The notes beneath the pieces were generated by a model. The model ran no database searches. It had not been told where the DNA came from and saw nothing but the letters and a program-made list of their open reading frames with translations. From assembly GCA_965212165.1 (NCBI GenBank), contig OZ243096.1:1736001-1800000 (forward strand): a stretch of DNA of 64,000 bases, read 5' to 3'. This DNA comes from RHLJ01 sp965212165. Lineage in GTDB: Bacteria; Bacteroidota; Rhodothermia; Balneolales; Balneolaceae. The translations under genes and the position numbers were made by a program. Positions within the stretch are counted from its first letter, which is position 1, and every line of letters begins with the position of its first letter. Below are positions 24,807 through 33,901 of this stretch, piece after piece.

Positions 24807-25910
24807 TTAAGCTGTCGTTGGAGACCATTCAAAACTAGGATCTCCAAATTTCTTTAAAGTTTTATAGTGAGAGGCTACTGCCTCACTAAAAGTCTCATGA
24901 CAATTATATGGTATCCCATACTCTTTAGCAGTTTCTTCTACAATTGGACTCAGTGCAGGATAATGTATACTACAAGTTTTTGGAAATAGATGATGTTCAA
25001 TCTGGTAATTTAATCCACCGATATACCAAGAAAGAATTTTATTCTTTCGAGCAAAATTATTTGTAGTCAGCATTTCATGAATAACCCAATGATTTTCAAT
25101 CATATTGTCTTCATTCGGTATTGGGTGTGTTGTAGATTCAACTACATGAGCAAGTTGGAATATTATTCCAAGAATTAAACCAGCTACTAAATGTAAGCTT
25201 GTAAAACCAATAAGAAGTTGCCACCAAGTTATTTCCAAAAGAATCATCGGTAGTACTAACATAACTAAATAATATGTCGTTTTAGTTACAATCAATTTCA
25301 CCCATTCTTTAGTAGGATGATTCTTATTTTCATAGGGTCCTAATGGAGATTTAAAGAAGTACCAGTAATCTTTAATAAATACCCAGAAAAAGGTGGCAAA
25401 ACTATATGCAGGAAATGCTAGAACATGTTGAAAACGGTGTACAGGTTTATGTTCTGAATGAGGAGAGAGTCGAATAAACTCGGCTACTTCAAGATCTTCA
25501 TCATGCCCATGAATATTAGTGTACGTGTGATGGATAATATTATGAGTGATTTTCCAAATGTATCCATTAGCACCAACAAGATCGAAAAATATACCTAAAA
25601 AATTATTCACTGCGCTATTAGATGAGTATGCTCCATGTAGGGCATCATGAGTTATTGAAAAACCAATGCCCGCCATGCCTATACCCATAACAATGCAAAG
25701 AAGCCACATAGTCGTAAGAGAAAACATTCCACTCATGATCAGTGCATAAGCTCCCCAGTAAACAGAAAGAATTACAATAGTTTTAATTATCATTGCAGCA
25801 TTAGCATTTCTTGATAAGTTATTATCTTTAAAATACTTATCAACCCGATTTTTTACGGTTTTGCTGAACTCTTTATCAATTTTATTATTAAACGTTACAA
25901 GAGATGGCAT
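24807..25910 (-). CDS. Membrane fatty acid desaturase (acyl-CoA/lipid desaturase)
   Basis: The 367-residue membrane protein carries the three histidine boxes of the di-iron desaturases: HDALHG, HNIIHHTYTN and a third box QIEHHLFP. The Gln-x-x-His-His form of the last box is typical of front-end/linoleoyl-CoA-type desaturases, though there is no N-terminal cytochrome b5 domain. Hydrophobic pairs near residues 45-95 and 215-255 fit the usual four-helix topology. It inserts a double bond in membrane acyl chains, which would help membrane fluidity in the cold. Positional specificity cannot be read from the sequence. It is transcribed alone before a strong terminator, or together with the upstream reductase gene. 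Confidence 0.88.
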   Translation of the reverse strand: MPSLVTFNNKIDKEFSKTVKNRVDKYFKDNNLSRNANAAMIIKTIVILSVYWGAYALIMSGMFSLTTMWLLCIVMGIGMAGIGFSITHDALHGAYSSNSAVNNFLGIFFDLVGANGYIWKITHNIIHHTYTNIHGHDEDLEVAEFIRLSPHSEHKPVHRFQHVLAFPAYSFATFFWVFIKDYWYFFKSPLGPYENKNHPTKEWVKLIVTKTTYYLVMLVLPMILLEITWWQLLIGFTSLHLVAGLILGIIFQLAHVVESTTHPIPNEDNMIENHWVIHEMLTTNNFARKNKILSWYIGGLNYQIEHHLFPKTCSIHYPALSPIVEETAKEYGIPYNCHETFSEAVASHYKTLKKFGDPSFEWSPTTA

Positions 25911-25977
25911 AGAAACTCAGATATAATTTTGAATAGATTAAAAAATACAAATTTTATAGCGATTATGCACCTTAAAC

Positions 25978-27177
25978 CTATTCTATATCATATCCATTCG
26001 TTTTTAAACGCTCTATCAAATTATCTCCAAATGCAGTTGCCGGGGTGAGGAATCCAAACATTTTTGGGGCATTATCAACTGAATTTAATTGCTTCACAAG
26101 AGTATATGCTGATTCACATAGAAAGAAAATTGTGGCTTTATTACTGGGGTCTCCAGAAAATGAGCAAGTTATTTTTTCTTTTTTTCCAGATTTAGACTTA
26201 GCAAAAGCTTGAACTTTAAAATATCCATTCTCAATTGAATCTTCACTTGGGCCTTCACCAGGAGCAGGTGTAAATTTTAATAATAGTTTTCGAAACCAAG
26301 AAAAAGGACCTAATAATTGTATCAACAGCAGAATGAATAATGTTGAAAGGAATGGAATCGGATTGTACCATCTACCTAATGAGGCATGTTCAGAATATGC
26401 TATCTTTTTAAAATATGGAGTTTTCAATTTTAGCATTATATCGGAAGTTCGATAGACAACTTTTGAATTAATACTACTCATTATGAAAGGGGCTGACCAA
26501 CGATTAATTGTAGTATCAAATCCAAAAAAATTACGGTCGGACGCTTCACCTAATTCCTGATCGGCTGAATCCATTGCAAGCCTTGGATTTCCCATCATTT
26601 TATATTCACCTGTTTCAAATTTATTCATCATAGTAGCTATAGTTCCACCATTTAAACCACCTTTTAAAGCATAATATGCTTTAATATAAACCTCGTCATC
26701 AGGTGTAAATCGTTTGCTAAGCAATAGCACACACAGCTCTGCGGGGACACTATCAAAGCCTGAAAATGGGACTAAAATACTTTTATTTTTTTGTGCAAGT
26801 TCATCATATTTATCAGCCATTTTTTTAATGAATCCTACTTCACCAGTAATATCTAAATAATGAGTTCCATGCTCTACACAACTTGCAATTACTTGTTCTC
26901 CATACAAAGAATAAGGACCAACTGTAGTTAGTATGATTTTTGTGTTTGTAGAAACCTGATCCGTCTCATTTTTTTTTAGGGTATTAACTTGTAAGCATTT
27001 TTCAATTGGTATATCTAGTTCCTTTGCTAGTATTTTAAGCTTATTAATATTTCGACCAGCTATAGCCCACTTTAGATCAGGTGAAGAATGATCTTTCAAA
27101 TATTTAGCTGCACGTCTACCAGTAAATCCAGTTGCGCCAAGCAGTATAATATCAAACTCTCTTTCATCGGATTTCAT
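25978..27177 (-). CDS. Saccharopine dehydrogenase-like / trans-acting enoyl reductase family protein
   Basis: The 399-residue protein begins with a Rossmann fold (IILLGATGFTGRRAAKYL) typical of the saccharopine-dehydrogenase-like NADP-binding family, with VGPYSLYGEQVIASCVEHG and YLDITGEVGFI following. The Phe-Ser-Gly-Phe-Asp-Ser-Val-Pro segment is characteristic of the trans-acting enoyl reductase group rather than lysine-pathway saccharopine dehydrogenase. A hydrophobic stretch near residue 275-290 suggests membrane association. Homologues act in lipid modification in mycobacteria; position next to the desaturase is consistent with a lipid role, but the substrate is unknown. Confidence 0.78.
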   Translation of the reverse strand: MKSDEREFDIILLGATGFTGRRAAKYLKDHSSPDLKWAIAGRNINKLKILAKELDIPIEKCLQVNTLKKNETDQVSTNTKIILTTVGPYSLYGEQVIASCVEHGTHYLDITGEVGFIKKMADKYDELAQKNKSILVPFSGFDSVPAELCVLLLSKRFTPDDEVYIKAYYALKGGLNGGTIATMMNKFETGEYKMMGNPRLAMDSADQELGEASDRNFFGFDTTINRWSAPFIMSSINSKVVYRTSDIMLKLKTPYFKKIAYSEHASLGRWYNPIPFLSTLFILLLIQLLGPFSWFRKLLLKFTPAPGEGPSEDSIENGYFKVQAFAKSKSGKKEKITCSFSGDPSNKATIFFLCESAYTLVKQLNSVDNAPKMFGFLTPATAFGDNLIERLKTNGYDIE

Positions 27178-27374
27178 CAGGTAAATTTTTAGTTTTCGTA
27201 TTTCTTGAATATCTCATTTGTAGTAATTCTACAGCTTGTACAAATCCCATTAGTAGATAAATGTGTGACTTAGGTACTTCATTATGTAACCCTTCCATAA
27301 AAATGATTATCCCAATACTAATACATTTAGGATCGCTAAAGTAGTTAGTGTATCAAGCATAAATTAAATCAATT

Positions 27375-28340
27375 TTATGTTAAGATTTGATCAATCACTT
27401 TCATATTTGAAATTGAATCTTCTATGGAGATAGGTACTGGGATGTTATCCAGAATTGCTTTTGAGAAGGCATCCCCCTGTAAAATATATTGGTCACATTT
27501 ATCGAAAATTATAGTTTCGACATCATCACCTTTATGAATCCACATTTTGCGAAGGGTTTCATTTCCAGCATTAAAAGGTACGTTTAACTCAATATAACCT
27601 TTAGTTCCATATATGATGGCTCTTTGTCGATGATCAAGTTGAGTGGAGCACATAAAAGTAGCTATACCATTCTCAAATTCTAAGATGCTAGATACAAGCC
27701 GATCGACCTTAAATTTCGGATCAAGATCTACAAATGATTGAACATTTAAAGGCTCTCTTTCATATAAGAAGCGAGATAGATTAATACAATAACATCCAAT
27801 ATCTAAAACGCCACCACCACCGAATTCAGCATTATTTCGAACATTATTCGGGTCAACATTATGGTATGTAAATACAGAATCGATTGAATGAATTTCACCA
27901 ATTTCCCCTTTCTTTATTATCTCTTTCACTTTATCCCATTGTGGGTGGAAGCGATACATAAAAGCTTCCATTACTTTTAAATTTGGGTGTTTTAATTTCG
28001 CATCAAGTAAAAGTTCGGCTTCTGATGAAGTTATCGAAATTGGTTTTTCACAGAGAACGTGTTTACCAGCTTCCATAGCTTTTATGGTCCACGGTATATG
28101 TAAATGATTAGGTAAAGGATTATAAATAGCTGTTATGTTTGGGTCAGCAAGTAGTTCTTCATATGAGCCATAATAAACTGGAATATCTAAATCATTAGCA
28201 GCTTTTTTAGCTTTTTCTAAGCCACGTGAGGAAATTGCATGTATTTCACAGTATTCACTTTTTTGCATTGATGGGATTACATTGTTTGTACCAATCTTAG
28301 CAGTACTTAATACACCCCATTTTATTTTATCCATATTCAT
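27375..28340 (-). CDS. Gfo/Idh/MocA family NAD(P)-dependent oxidoreductase
   Basis: The 321-residue protein has the family N-terminal Rossmann domain (KIKWGVLSTAKIGTNNVIPS) and the conserved motif AGKHVLCEKPI containing the catalytic-region lysine. A C-terminal alpha/beta domain includes GGGVLDIGCYCINLSRFL with the usual Asp/His-position residues. Members oxidise or reduce sugars, inositols or similar polyols; the wording EAFMYRFHPQWDKVK is typical of the dihydrodiol/glucose-6-oxidoreductase-like group. It has no signal peptide and is cytoplasmic. It stands alone on its strand, 197 bp after the next minus-strand gene. The substrate is not assignable. Confidence 0.85.
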   Translation of the reverse strand: MNMDKIKWGVLSTAKIGTNNVIPSMQKSEYCEIHAISSRGLEKAKKAANDLDIPVYYGSYEELLADPNITAIYNPLPNHLHIPWTIKAMEAGKHVLCEKPISITSSEAELLLDAKLKHPNLKVMEAFMYRFHPQWDKVKEIIKKGEIGEIHSIDSVFTYHNVDPNNVRNNAEFGGGGVLDIGCYCINLSRFLYEREPLNVQSFVDLDPKFKVDRLVSSILEFENGIATFMCSTQLDHRQRAIIYGTKGYIELNVPFNAGNETLRKMWIHKGDDVETIIFDKCDQYILQGDAFSKAILDNIPVPISIEDSISNMKVIDQILT

Positions 28341-28488
28341 ATTGTTATTGCTTTATGTAACGTTAAAATACACTTGATTAATTTGAATCCTAAGTTGAAA
28401 CTTATTGTTATAAATAATGTATTGGGCTGTTCATATAAATCCGTATTTATTTTAATTTCAAGGTCAATTCTAAATGAATTAGTTGTAA

Positions 28489-29760
28489 ATGTATTTTAAG
28501 AGAATATTAATTGTTGGTTTTGTTTTGATGCTTTTATTCCAAGAAGCAAAATCTCAAGCTTTAAGTACTGAGTCTTTTAAGCTTGAGACGCGGAAAAACC
28601 GGTCTGCGAAAATGGATTTCGAATTGTACAACAACCTAGTTGTCATTCCTGTGATTGTAAATCAATCAAAAGACACATTAAAATTAGTGCTAGATACTGG
28701 AGTTGCTAATACTCTAATTACAGGCCTTCCTAATGGAGAAGAGATTAGTCTTAATTATGTGAATACGATCAAGATTGCTGGATTAGGTGAAGGTGCGTCT
28801 ATTGAAGCTTTCTATTCAGCTGGTAATGAAGTTATAATTGATCAAACTACAGGGCAAAACCAAGTAATACTTGTTTTAAAAGAAGATGTATTTAACCTAT
28901 CTGCATTATTGGGAACATATGTTCACGGATTAATAGGGCATAGTTTATTTAAAGATTTTGTTGTTGAAATTGATTATCGAAAAAGATGGCTTAAATTTCA
29001 TGACCCTAATAAATTCGCTAAGAATTATGAATCTAAAAAGAGAAGTAATAAATGGTCAAGTATTCCACTAACTTTCAAAAACGATAAGCCATATATCGAT
29101 GTCGATATTATTCAAAAAGATGGCTCATCATTGCGTGTAAATCTCTTAATTGATTCTGGTTCCAGTAGCGCACTTTCACTTTATCACTCTGCTAACGATA
29201 AAATTACAATTCCAGAACATACGATAAGAAGTTTTTTGGGGAACGGATTGAGTGGTGAAATTGAAGGGTATCTTGGAAGAATTGAGCAACTAAAAATTGG
29301 CGACTATGTTCTGAATAATCCGATTTCTGCATATCCAGATGAGGAAGATATACAACGAGCTATTTTAGTTAGTTCAAGAGATGGAAGTATTGGTGCTGAT
29401 GCACTAAAAAGGTTTAAAGTTATGTTCAATTACCAGGATAGTACAATGCTAATACAGCCTTCAAAATTTTATAAAGATAAGTTTTCTTACAATATGAGTG
29501 GAATCGAAATTGCAACGCCATTTCCAAATATCCCATTGTATGAAATATCTCACATCCGTGAAGGCTCAATAGCTGATAGAGAGGGATTAAAACCAGGTGA
29601 TTATATAACAGAAATAAATGGAAAGGGATCTTCTAATTATACTTTAAATGAGGCTGTTAATTTATTTCAGAAAAATCCTGGTGATTACCTTCGTCTTAAA
29701 GTAGTTAGAAATGACAGTACTTTTCGTAGAGAGTTATTATTAATTGATGAGATTGATTAA
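28489..29760 (+). CDS. Exported retropepsin-like aspartic protease with PDZ domain
   Basis: The 423-residue protein has a signal peptide (ILIVGFVLMLLFQEAKSQA). It contains two aspartic-protease half-sites, Asp-Thr-Gly at 69-71 (LVLDTGVANTLI) and Asp-Ser-Gly at 222-224 (LLIDSGSSSALSL), each followed by a beta-rich lobe and a hydrophobic HGLIGHSLF or GSIGADALKRF segment. The C-terminus (about 335-415) is a PDZ domain with SIADREGLKPGDYITEING. Both catalytic aspartates are therefore on one chain, as in pepsins, although each half resembles a retropepsin monomer. It is likely to be periplasmic. An unusual perfect hairpin overlaps its stop. Confidence 0.85.
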   Translation: MYFKRILIVGFVLMLLFQEAKSQALSTESFKLETRKNRSAKMDFELYNNLVVIPVIVNQSKDTLKLVLDTGVANTLITGLPNGEEISLNYVNTIKIAGLGEGASIEAFYSAGNEVIIDQTTGQNQVILVLKEDVFNLSALLGTYVHGLIGHSLFKDFVVEIDYRKRWLKFHDPNKFAKNYESKKRSNKWSSIPLTFKNDKPYIDVDIIQKDGSSLRVNLLIDSGSSSALSLYHSANDKITIPEHTIRSFLGNGLSGEIEGYLGRIEQLKIGDYVLNNPISAYPDEEDIQRAILVSSRDGSIGADALKRFKVMFNYQDSTMLIQPSKFYKDKFSYNMSGIEIATPFPNIPLYEISHIREGSIADREGLKPGDYITEINGKGSSNYTLNEAVNLFQKNPGDYLRLKVVRNDSTFRRELLLIDEID

Positions 29761-29778
29761 CGGGTAGTTAATCAATCT
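29750..29778. terminator. Perfect 12-bp hairpin over the protease stop codon
   Basis: AGATTGATTAAC pairs perfectly with GTTAATCAATCT around a GGGTA loop. The left arm includes the last codons and the TAA of the protease gene. There is no T-run, so termination is uncertain. It may protect the 3' end or serve as a bidirectional stop between convergent genes. Confidence 0.4.
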
Positions 29779-29813
29779 ATATCAGTGTTAAAAAAGTGTT
29801 AGTCTTGAATATT

Positions 29814-30704
29814 CTATTCCTTAAGATTCCAAAAGTCTACCTTGTTGAGAGCAACATATGGAACAGCTACAATACTACGATTTGGGTCGATCGCAATGTC
29901 AGCTGGGCGCCCAGGAAGTTTAATAAATAACTCATCTATGCCATCTACCATTAAGTGTAGACTCGAGTCGAATTGAGTTGATGTTATCAATCCACCATCA
30001 AAAAATTCGATTCCATCATAATTATTACTTCCTGCAGCAGTACCATAAATTGAAAGTAAATCAGTGGAAATATTATACTGATAAATATTAGGTCCACCAT
30101 TCCAAGGAGCAAGCACTAGTTCACCTGATGGAAGGCGAGCAATCCCATTCGGCATAATTGGTAGATTGTCTATAACAAGCTCAACTTCAAAATTCTTAAT
30201 TCTGAACAAAGAGCGAGCTCCTGTATCTGTTACATAAAGATGCCCATCTGTCCCTTGTACAATATCATTAATAAAGCCGTTTTCGAAGTCACCAAAATCA
30301 ACAAAGCCTAAATGATCACCAGATTTTTTATTGAAGTAATGAACACCAGAGTGATCAGCCACCCACAAGGTATCTCCTGTAATGTACATTCCTCTTCCTG
30401 CATCAAATGGAAACTCATCAGTACCAACCATAAACTTCAATTCTTGAATCTCACCTGAAGAAGATACTTTTGAAACATATCCATTTGCATCTCCTGAAGT
30501 AGATCCTACAAAGCACGATACAAAATACACATCCAATTCTTCATCATATCGTACAGCTTCTGGTCCATCAAATCCATCAACTGAGAAAGCAACAGAATTA
30601 AAATCTTGACCCTTTTTCCATGTTTTAGATTTAGGTTCCTCTTTAGCTGTACAAGATAGCAGAAGAATTATTATGACTAATAGGGCGCTTAACGATTGTG
30701 ACAT
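29814..30704 (-). CDS. SMP-30/gluconolactonase-like beta-propeller lipoprotein
   Basis: The 296-residue protein starts with a lipoprotein leader (LLVIIILLLSC, lipobox Cys18). Repeated beta-propeller blades follow, of the SMP-30/NHL type: VDGFDGPEAVRYDEELDVYF, FINDIVQGTDGHLYVTDTGA, NLPIMPNGIARLPSGELVLA and a final GRPADIAIDPNRSIVAVPY. The Gly-Ile-Ala and Asp residues at blade tips are those used for metal binding in lactonases, but the site is not fully verifiable by eye. Likely roles are sugar-lactone hydrolysis or a binding scaffold at the membrane. It precedes the nuclease gene on the plus-strand map and follows it in transcription. Confidence 0.75.
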   Translation of the reverse strand: MSQSLSALLVIIILLLSCTAKEEPKSKTWKKGQDFNSVAFSVDGFDGPEAVRYDEELDVYFVSCFVGSTSGDANGYVSKVSSSGEIQELKFMVGTDEFPFDAGRGMYITGDTLWVADHSGVHYFNKKSGDHLGFVDFGDFENGFINDIVQGTDGHLYVTDTGARSLFRIKNFEVELVIDNLPIMPNGIARLPSGELVLAPWNGGPNIYQYNISTDLLSIYGTAAGSNNYDGIEFFDGGLITSTQFDSSLHLMVDGIDELFIKLPGRPADIAIDPNRSIVAVPYVALNKVDFWNLKE

Positions 30705-30724
30705 AGTGATAGTTTTTAGATTAC

Positions 30725-31507
30725 TTAGTTAGTATAAATTTCATTGATTAGACCAGCAAGTCTCACACCTGCTTGAAGTAATCTCATTTCTACAGTATCA
30801 AAATTAAGGAAAGAATATTCATAGCTAAGTCGACCGTTCTCAGGATATTCATAAACTTGATCGAGTAAATCTTGGGATTCATAAGCCCAATCTAATACTG
30901 TAGTAGATTGCCATTCTTTAATAAGTTCATTTGTAAGTGGGTCGTCTATAAAATCAGCCAATTCTGTAAAACTGAGTTGTTTTCCATCAATCATTTCAGA
31001 ATCCCATACACGGTGAAGATTTGAGTTGTCTCCAAACCATTGAACACGAGCGTCGTTTCCACCACGGTCAGTTCCATTACCAACATGTAATGGTTGGTGT
31101 AAATCACCTACTAAATGAACAAGTACTTTTAAATTTATTGCTTCTTGCTCTTCGTCCAGATCACCAGATTTTAACTCAGTTACCATTTTATCTATTGCCC
31201 AGATGATATCGCCTTCATCGGGAGTTCCAGCTTCTTCGTAAGTTTGTCCTTGTGGAATGGTAGAGTAATGCCAAGGACTCATATATCTAAAATTTCTATC
31301 GGATCTAACTTCATCCATCCAAGTACTCACTTCGGCTAGGGAATTTCCATCAAGCACTCTTTCAACTTCTTGAAGTGCATTGTCTGATAAGAGTTGAGTA
31401 GCAATATGACCAGTTGTACGGTGGCCAATTTGTCCCCAGCGTCTAGCTTCTTCGGAAGTATTATTTAAGGGGATAAAGAGAATAGAGAGTATGAGTATAA
31501 TTTTCAT
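30725..31507 (-). CDS. Secreted S1/P1-type nuclease
   Basis: The 260-residue protein has a signal peptide followed by RRWGQIGHRTTGHIA. In S1/P1 nucleases the N-terminal Trp of the mature enzyme and the next His help bind three zinc ions, so cleavage just before Trp is expected. Further zinc-ligand motifs are visible: WMDEVRSD, SPWHYSTIP, VHLVGDLHQPLHVG and NLHRVWDSEMID. The enzyme cuts single-stranded RNA and DNA outside the cytoplasm, probably for nutrient recovery. It is followed on the same strand by the SMP-30-like gene after 20 bp. All expected motifs are present. Confidence 0.93.
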   Translation of the reverse strand: MKIILILSILFIPLNNTSEEARRWGQIGHRTTGHIATQLLSDNALQEVERVLDGNSLAEVSTWMDEVRSDRNFRYMSPWHYSTIPQGQTYEEAGTPDEGDIIWAIDKMVTELKSGDLDEEQEAINLKVLVHLVGDLHQPLHVGNGTDRGGNDARVQWFGDNSNLHRVWDSEMIDGKQLSFTELADFIDDPLTNELIKEWQSTTVLDWAYESQDLLDQVYEYPENGRLSYEYSFLNFDTVEMRLLQAGVRLAGLINEIYTN

Positions 31508-31585
31508 AATAGTGATGTTTTAATTTCATTAATGCTAGCCAATACTTTAAAAAAATCATAATACGATTTTGTAAAGTTTTGCGTA

Positions 31586-32074
31586 TTAGTTGAGCTCAGT
31601 TAAAATATCTGATATATCTAATGGTTTTGTAAACATTTCAATGGAGCCATTTTTGAATGGCCACTGATTTTTGGGGCGATCCCAGTACAATTCTACTCCA
31701 TTATTATCGGGATCATCCAAATAAATTGCTTCCGAAACGCCATGATCCGAAGCTCCAGTCAAAGGGTACTTGGCGTCAAGTAATCTTATTAAAATCTGAG
31801 CTAGATCTTTTCTATTTGGATATAATATAGCAGTATGAAATAGTCCTGGACTACTTTTTGGTGCAGGTGGTTTACCAAGGCTATTCCAAGTATTTAATCC
31901 GATGTGATGGTGATACCCACCAGCAGAGATAAAAGCAGCTTGTTCACCATATTTAGTTACTAATTCAAAGCCCAACAATCCGCAATAGAAATCCAAAGAA
32001 TGTTGAAGATTAGATACTTTTAGATGTACATGTCCGATACGGGTTTGTTCTGGTATTTTATAGTTAGAATCCAT
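31586..32074 (-). CDS. VOC (glyoxalase/bleomycin-resistance/dioxygenase) family protein
   Basis: The 162-residue protein shows a VOC fold: IGHVHLKVSNLQHSLDFYCGLLGFELV with the first metal-ligand His, a YHHHIGLNTW segment with another His, and SEAIYLDDPDNNGVELYWD with the ligand Glu. It resembles the catechol-2,3-dioxygenase-like group from Bacteroidota and Bacillota. It is single-module and cytoplasmic. The reaction is not known. It is one of three small minus-strand genes in a row. Confidence 0.82.
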   Translation of the reverse strand: MDSNYKIPEQTRIGHVHLKVSNLQHSLDFYCGLLGFELVTKYGEQAAFISAGGYHHHIGLNTWNSLGKPPAPKSSPGLFHTAILYPNRKDLAQILIRLLDAKYPLTGASDHGVSEAIYLDDPDNNGVELYWDRPKNQWPFKNGSIEMFTKPLDISDILTELN

Positions 32075-32107
32075 GCTAAAAAAATAAATGATTGAATCAT
32101 ATTAAAA

Positions 32108-32653
32108 TCACTTATGAGTCAAAACCTCATAAGTCGATTTTACAAAACCATTTTCATAATTTTGGGAAGAAATGAGTTTTAGTTTTAACTCTTTGTTAAG
32201 TGGTCCAAATAATGAAATACCTTCGCCCAAAAGAATAGGAATTTTGGTTATTATGAGTTGGCTTATAAGACCATATCTCAAAAATTCTTGGATTGTTTTA
32301 CCACCATCAATATAAAAATGTTGGAAGCCTTCATCTCTTAGTTTAAAGATAATATCAGATGGTTCACCTGAAATAAAATGAACTTTATTTTTAAGATGCT
32401 TAGGGACAGTTCTAGTTTTAGATGTTAAAACGAACACAGGTTTTGTATATGGCCATTCTCCAAAACTAAGTACTTTTTCATAGGTATTTCTACCCATTAT
32501 AAGCGCAGATACGGACTCAATAAACTCGAAGAACCCGAAACCTTCACCTTCAATGTTATATTCTGGGTTATGAAGCCAGTCGATATTACCGTCTGACTTT
32601 GCAATAAAACCATCAACACTGGTTGCTATATATACTGAGCATTTAGCTTTCAT
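32108..32653 (-). CDS. Dihydrofolate reductase family protein (RibD C-terminal domain type)
   Basis: The 181-residue protein has the RibD_C/DHFR-like pattern: CSVYIATSVDGFIAKSDGNIDWL at the N-terminus, ALIMGRNTYEKVLSF, PVFVLTSKTRTVP, and FYIDGGKTIQEFLRYGLI with IPILLGEGISLFGPL at the C-terminus. Such stand-alone proteins bind NADPH, but their substrates are mostly unknown. It is not FolA itself, because the order and size fit the RibD_C group. The C-terminus ends in SYEVLTHK-like sequence, the usual end of this group. Confidence 0.85.
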   Translation of the reverse strand: MKAKCSVYIATSVDGFIAKSDGNIDWLHNPEYNIEGEGFGFFEFIESVSALIMGRNTYEKVLSFGEWPYTKPVFVLTSKTRTVPKHLKNKVHFISGEPSDIIFKLRDEGFQHFYIDGGKTIQEFLRYGLISQLIITKIPILLGEGISLFGPLNKELKLKLISSQNYENGFVKSTYEVLTHK

Positions 32654-32702
32654 AATTCTTTAGTGGAAAGTGAAAATCCCCATTCCCGATTGTAAAAAAT
32701 GA

Positions 32703-33407
32703 TCACTTTAAAAAATTCTCACCTACTTCAGGGATAATCGCTTTTGTTTCTGTATAAGTTTCTAGAGTTTCCTTAAAGTCTATTGGATCAGCATCGATTG
32801 GTGGCCAAGTTCCGTAATGAACAGGTACAGCATAATCAGGATCAATCATCTCAACGGCATAAGCGGCTTCTTCTGGACCCATTGTGAAATGATCTCCAAT
32901 AGGAGCTAGTACTATTGTAGGCTCGTAAAGTTCTCCATATAATTCTAAGTCAGTAAAGATGTTTGTATCACCCATATGATATATGCAAAGGTCATCTTCA
33001 AAAGAAATTATTAGACCAGCAGGATCTCCAGCGTACTGGCCGTTATATGAAGAGCTGTGATTAGCTGAAACCATTGTTACAGAAAAATCATCAAAATGAA
33101 TAGTTCCGCCTTTATTAAATCCTATTGCTTGGTTCTCTGCCAATCCATCTTTTTTCAAGAGACTTATTAACTCCACTATACCAACAACTTGTGCACCAGT
33201 ATTTTTTGCAATCTCTAAAGTATCACCGACATGGTCTTCATGGCCATGCGTTAAGAGAACAAAATCAGCGTTAGAAACTTCTTTAAGATCATCAGGTGTT
33301 GATGGGTTGTTTTTTAAAAAAGGGTCTATATAAATAACATGACCTTTAGGACTTATAATTTTGCACGCGGAGTGACCGAGCCAAAAAGCTTGTACATTAG
33401 TTTCCAT
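32703..33407 (-). CDS. UPF0173-type metal-dependent hydrolase (UlaG-like metallo-beta-lactamase fold)
   Basis: The 234-residue protein has the metallo-beta-lactamase ligands in LLTHGHEDHVGDTLEIA, a SANHSSSY segment with further His, IYHMGDTNIFTD with the bridging Asp, and PVHYGTWPPID near the end with the last His. IEMIDPDYAVPVHYGT and GHSACKI at the N-terminus are typical of UPF0173. The natural reaction is unknown; relatives cleave lactones or phosphodiesters. It has no signal peptide. Confidence 0.88.
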   Translation of the reverse strand: METNVQAFWLGHSACKIISPKGHVIYIDPFLKNNPSTPDDLKEVSNADFVLLTHGHEDHVGDTLEIAKNTGAQVVGIVELISLLKKDGLAENQAIGFNKGGTIHFDDFSVTMVSANHSSSYNGQYAGDPAGLIISFEDDLCIYHMGDTNIFTDLELYGELYEPTIVLAPIGDHFTMGPEEAAYAVEMIDPDYAVPVHYGTWPPIDADPIDFKETLETYTETKAIIPEVGENFLK

Positions 33408-33517
33408 AATAGAATATTTTATTTGTTAGCTATTTAATATAAATAAAGAAAGAGAGAGTTAGTTCCAACAGTTTTAAAGCAAAGGAAGTGGTATCTTTGG
33501 CAAAATTAAGGCATGGA

Positions 33518-33901
33518 ATGGGATTTTTAGACAGAATATTAGGATCGACACAGGAAAAGAAAGAAGAACTTTGGTTTCAAATAAGTTCTACTCAGGAAGC
33601 TGATGGTGTAATCAGCGCTTCAAAAGAAAAAACACAGGTTATTTTTAAACATAGTGGAAGCTGTGGAGTTAGTTTTTTTGCAAAAAAGAATTTGGATTCT
33701 ATTCCTACTGAAGAGCTTTCAGTAGCAAATATGTACATAGTTGATGTGATACGTGATAGAAACTTAGCCTATTACTTAGCTGATCGTTTTAGTATACGAC
33801 ATGAATCTCCACAAATTCTTGTAATTAAAAATGGGAAGGTTGTTTGGCATGGTTCTCATAATGCAGTTAATGCAGAGAATTTACTTCAAGCTCTAGGGTG
33901 A
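33518..33901 (+). CDS. ytxJ: Bacillithiol system redox-active protein YtxJ
   Basis: From the ATG at 33518 the product has about 127 residues and begins MGFLDRILG, the usual YtxJ opening; an upstream GTG at 33488 would add ten residues that do not fit. It has a thioredoxin-like fold with IFKHSGSCGVSFFA, carrying a single Cys, and the family signature HESPQILVIKNGKVVWHGSHNAV. YtxJ proteins are thought to act as monothiol bacilliredoxins, so the cell probably makes bacillithiol. Its last 16 bp overlap the 3' end of convergent xerD. Confidence 0.87.
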   Translation: MGFLDRILGSTQEKKEELWFQISSTQEADGVISASKEKTQVIFKHSGSCGVSFFAKKNLDSIPTEELSVANMYIVDVIRDRNLAYYLADRFSIRHESPQILVIKNGKVVWHGSHNAVNAENLLQALG

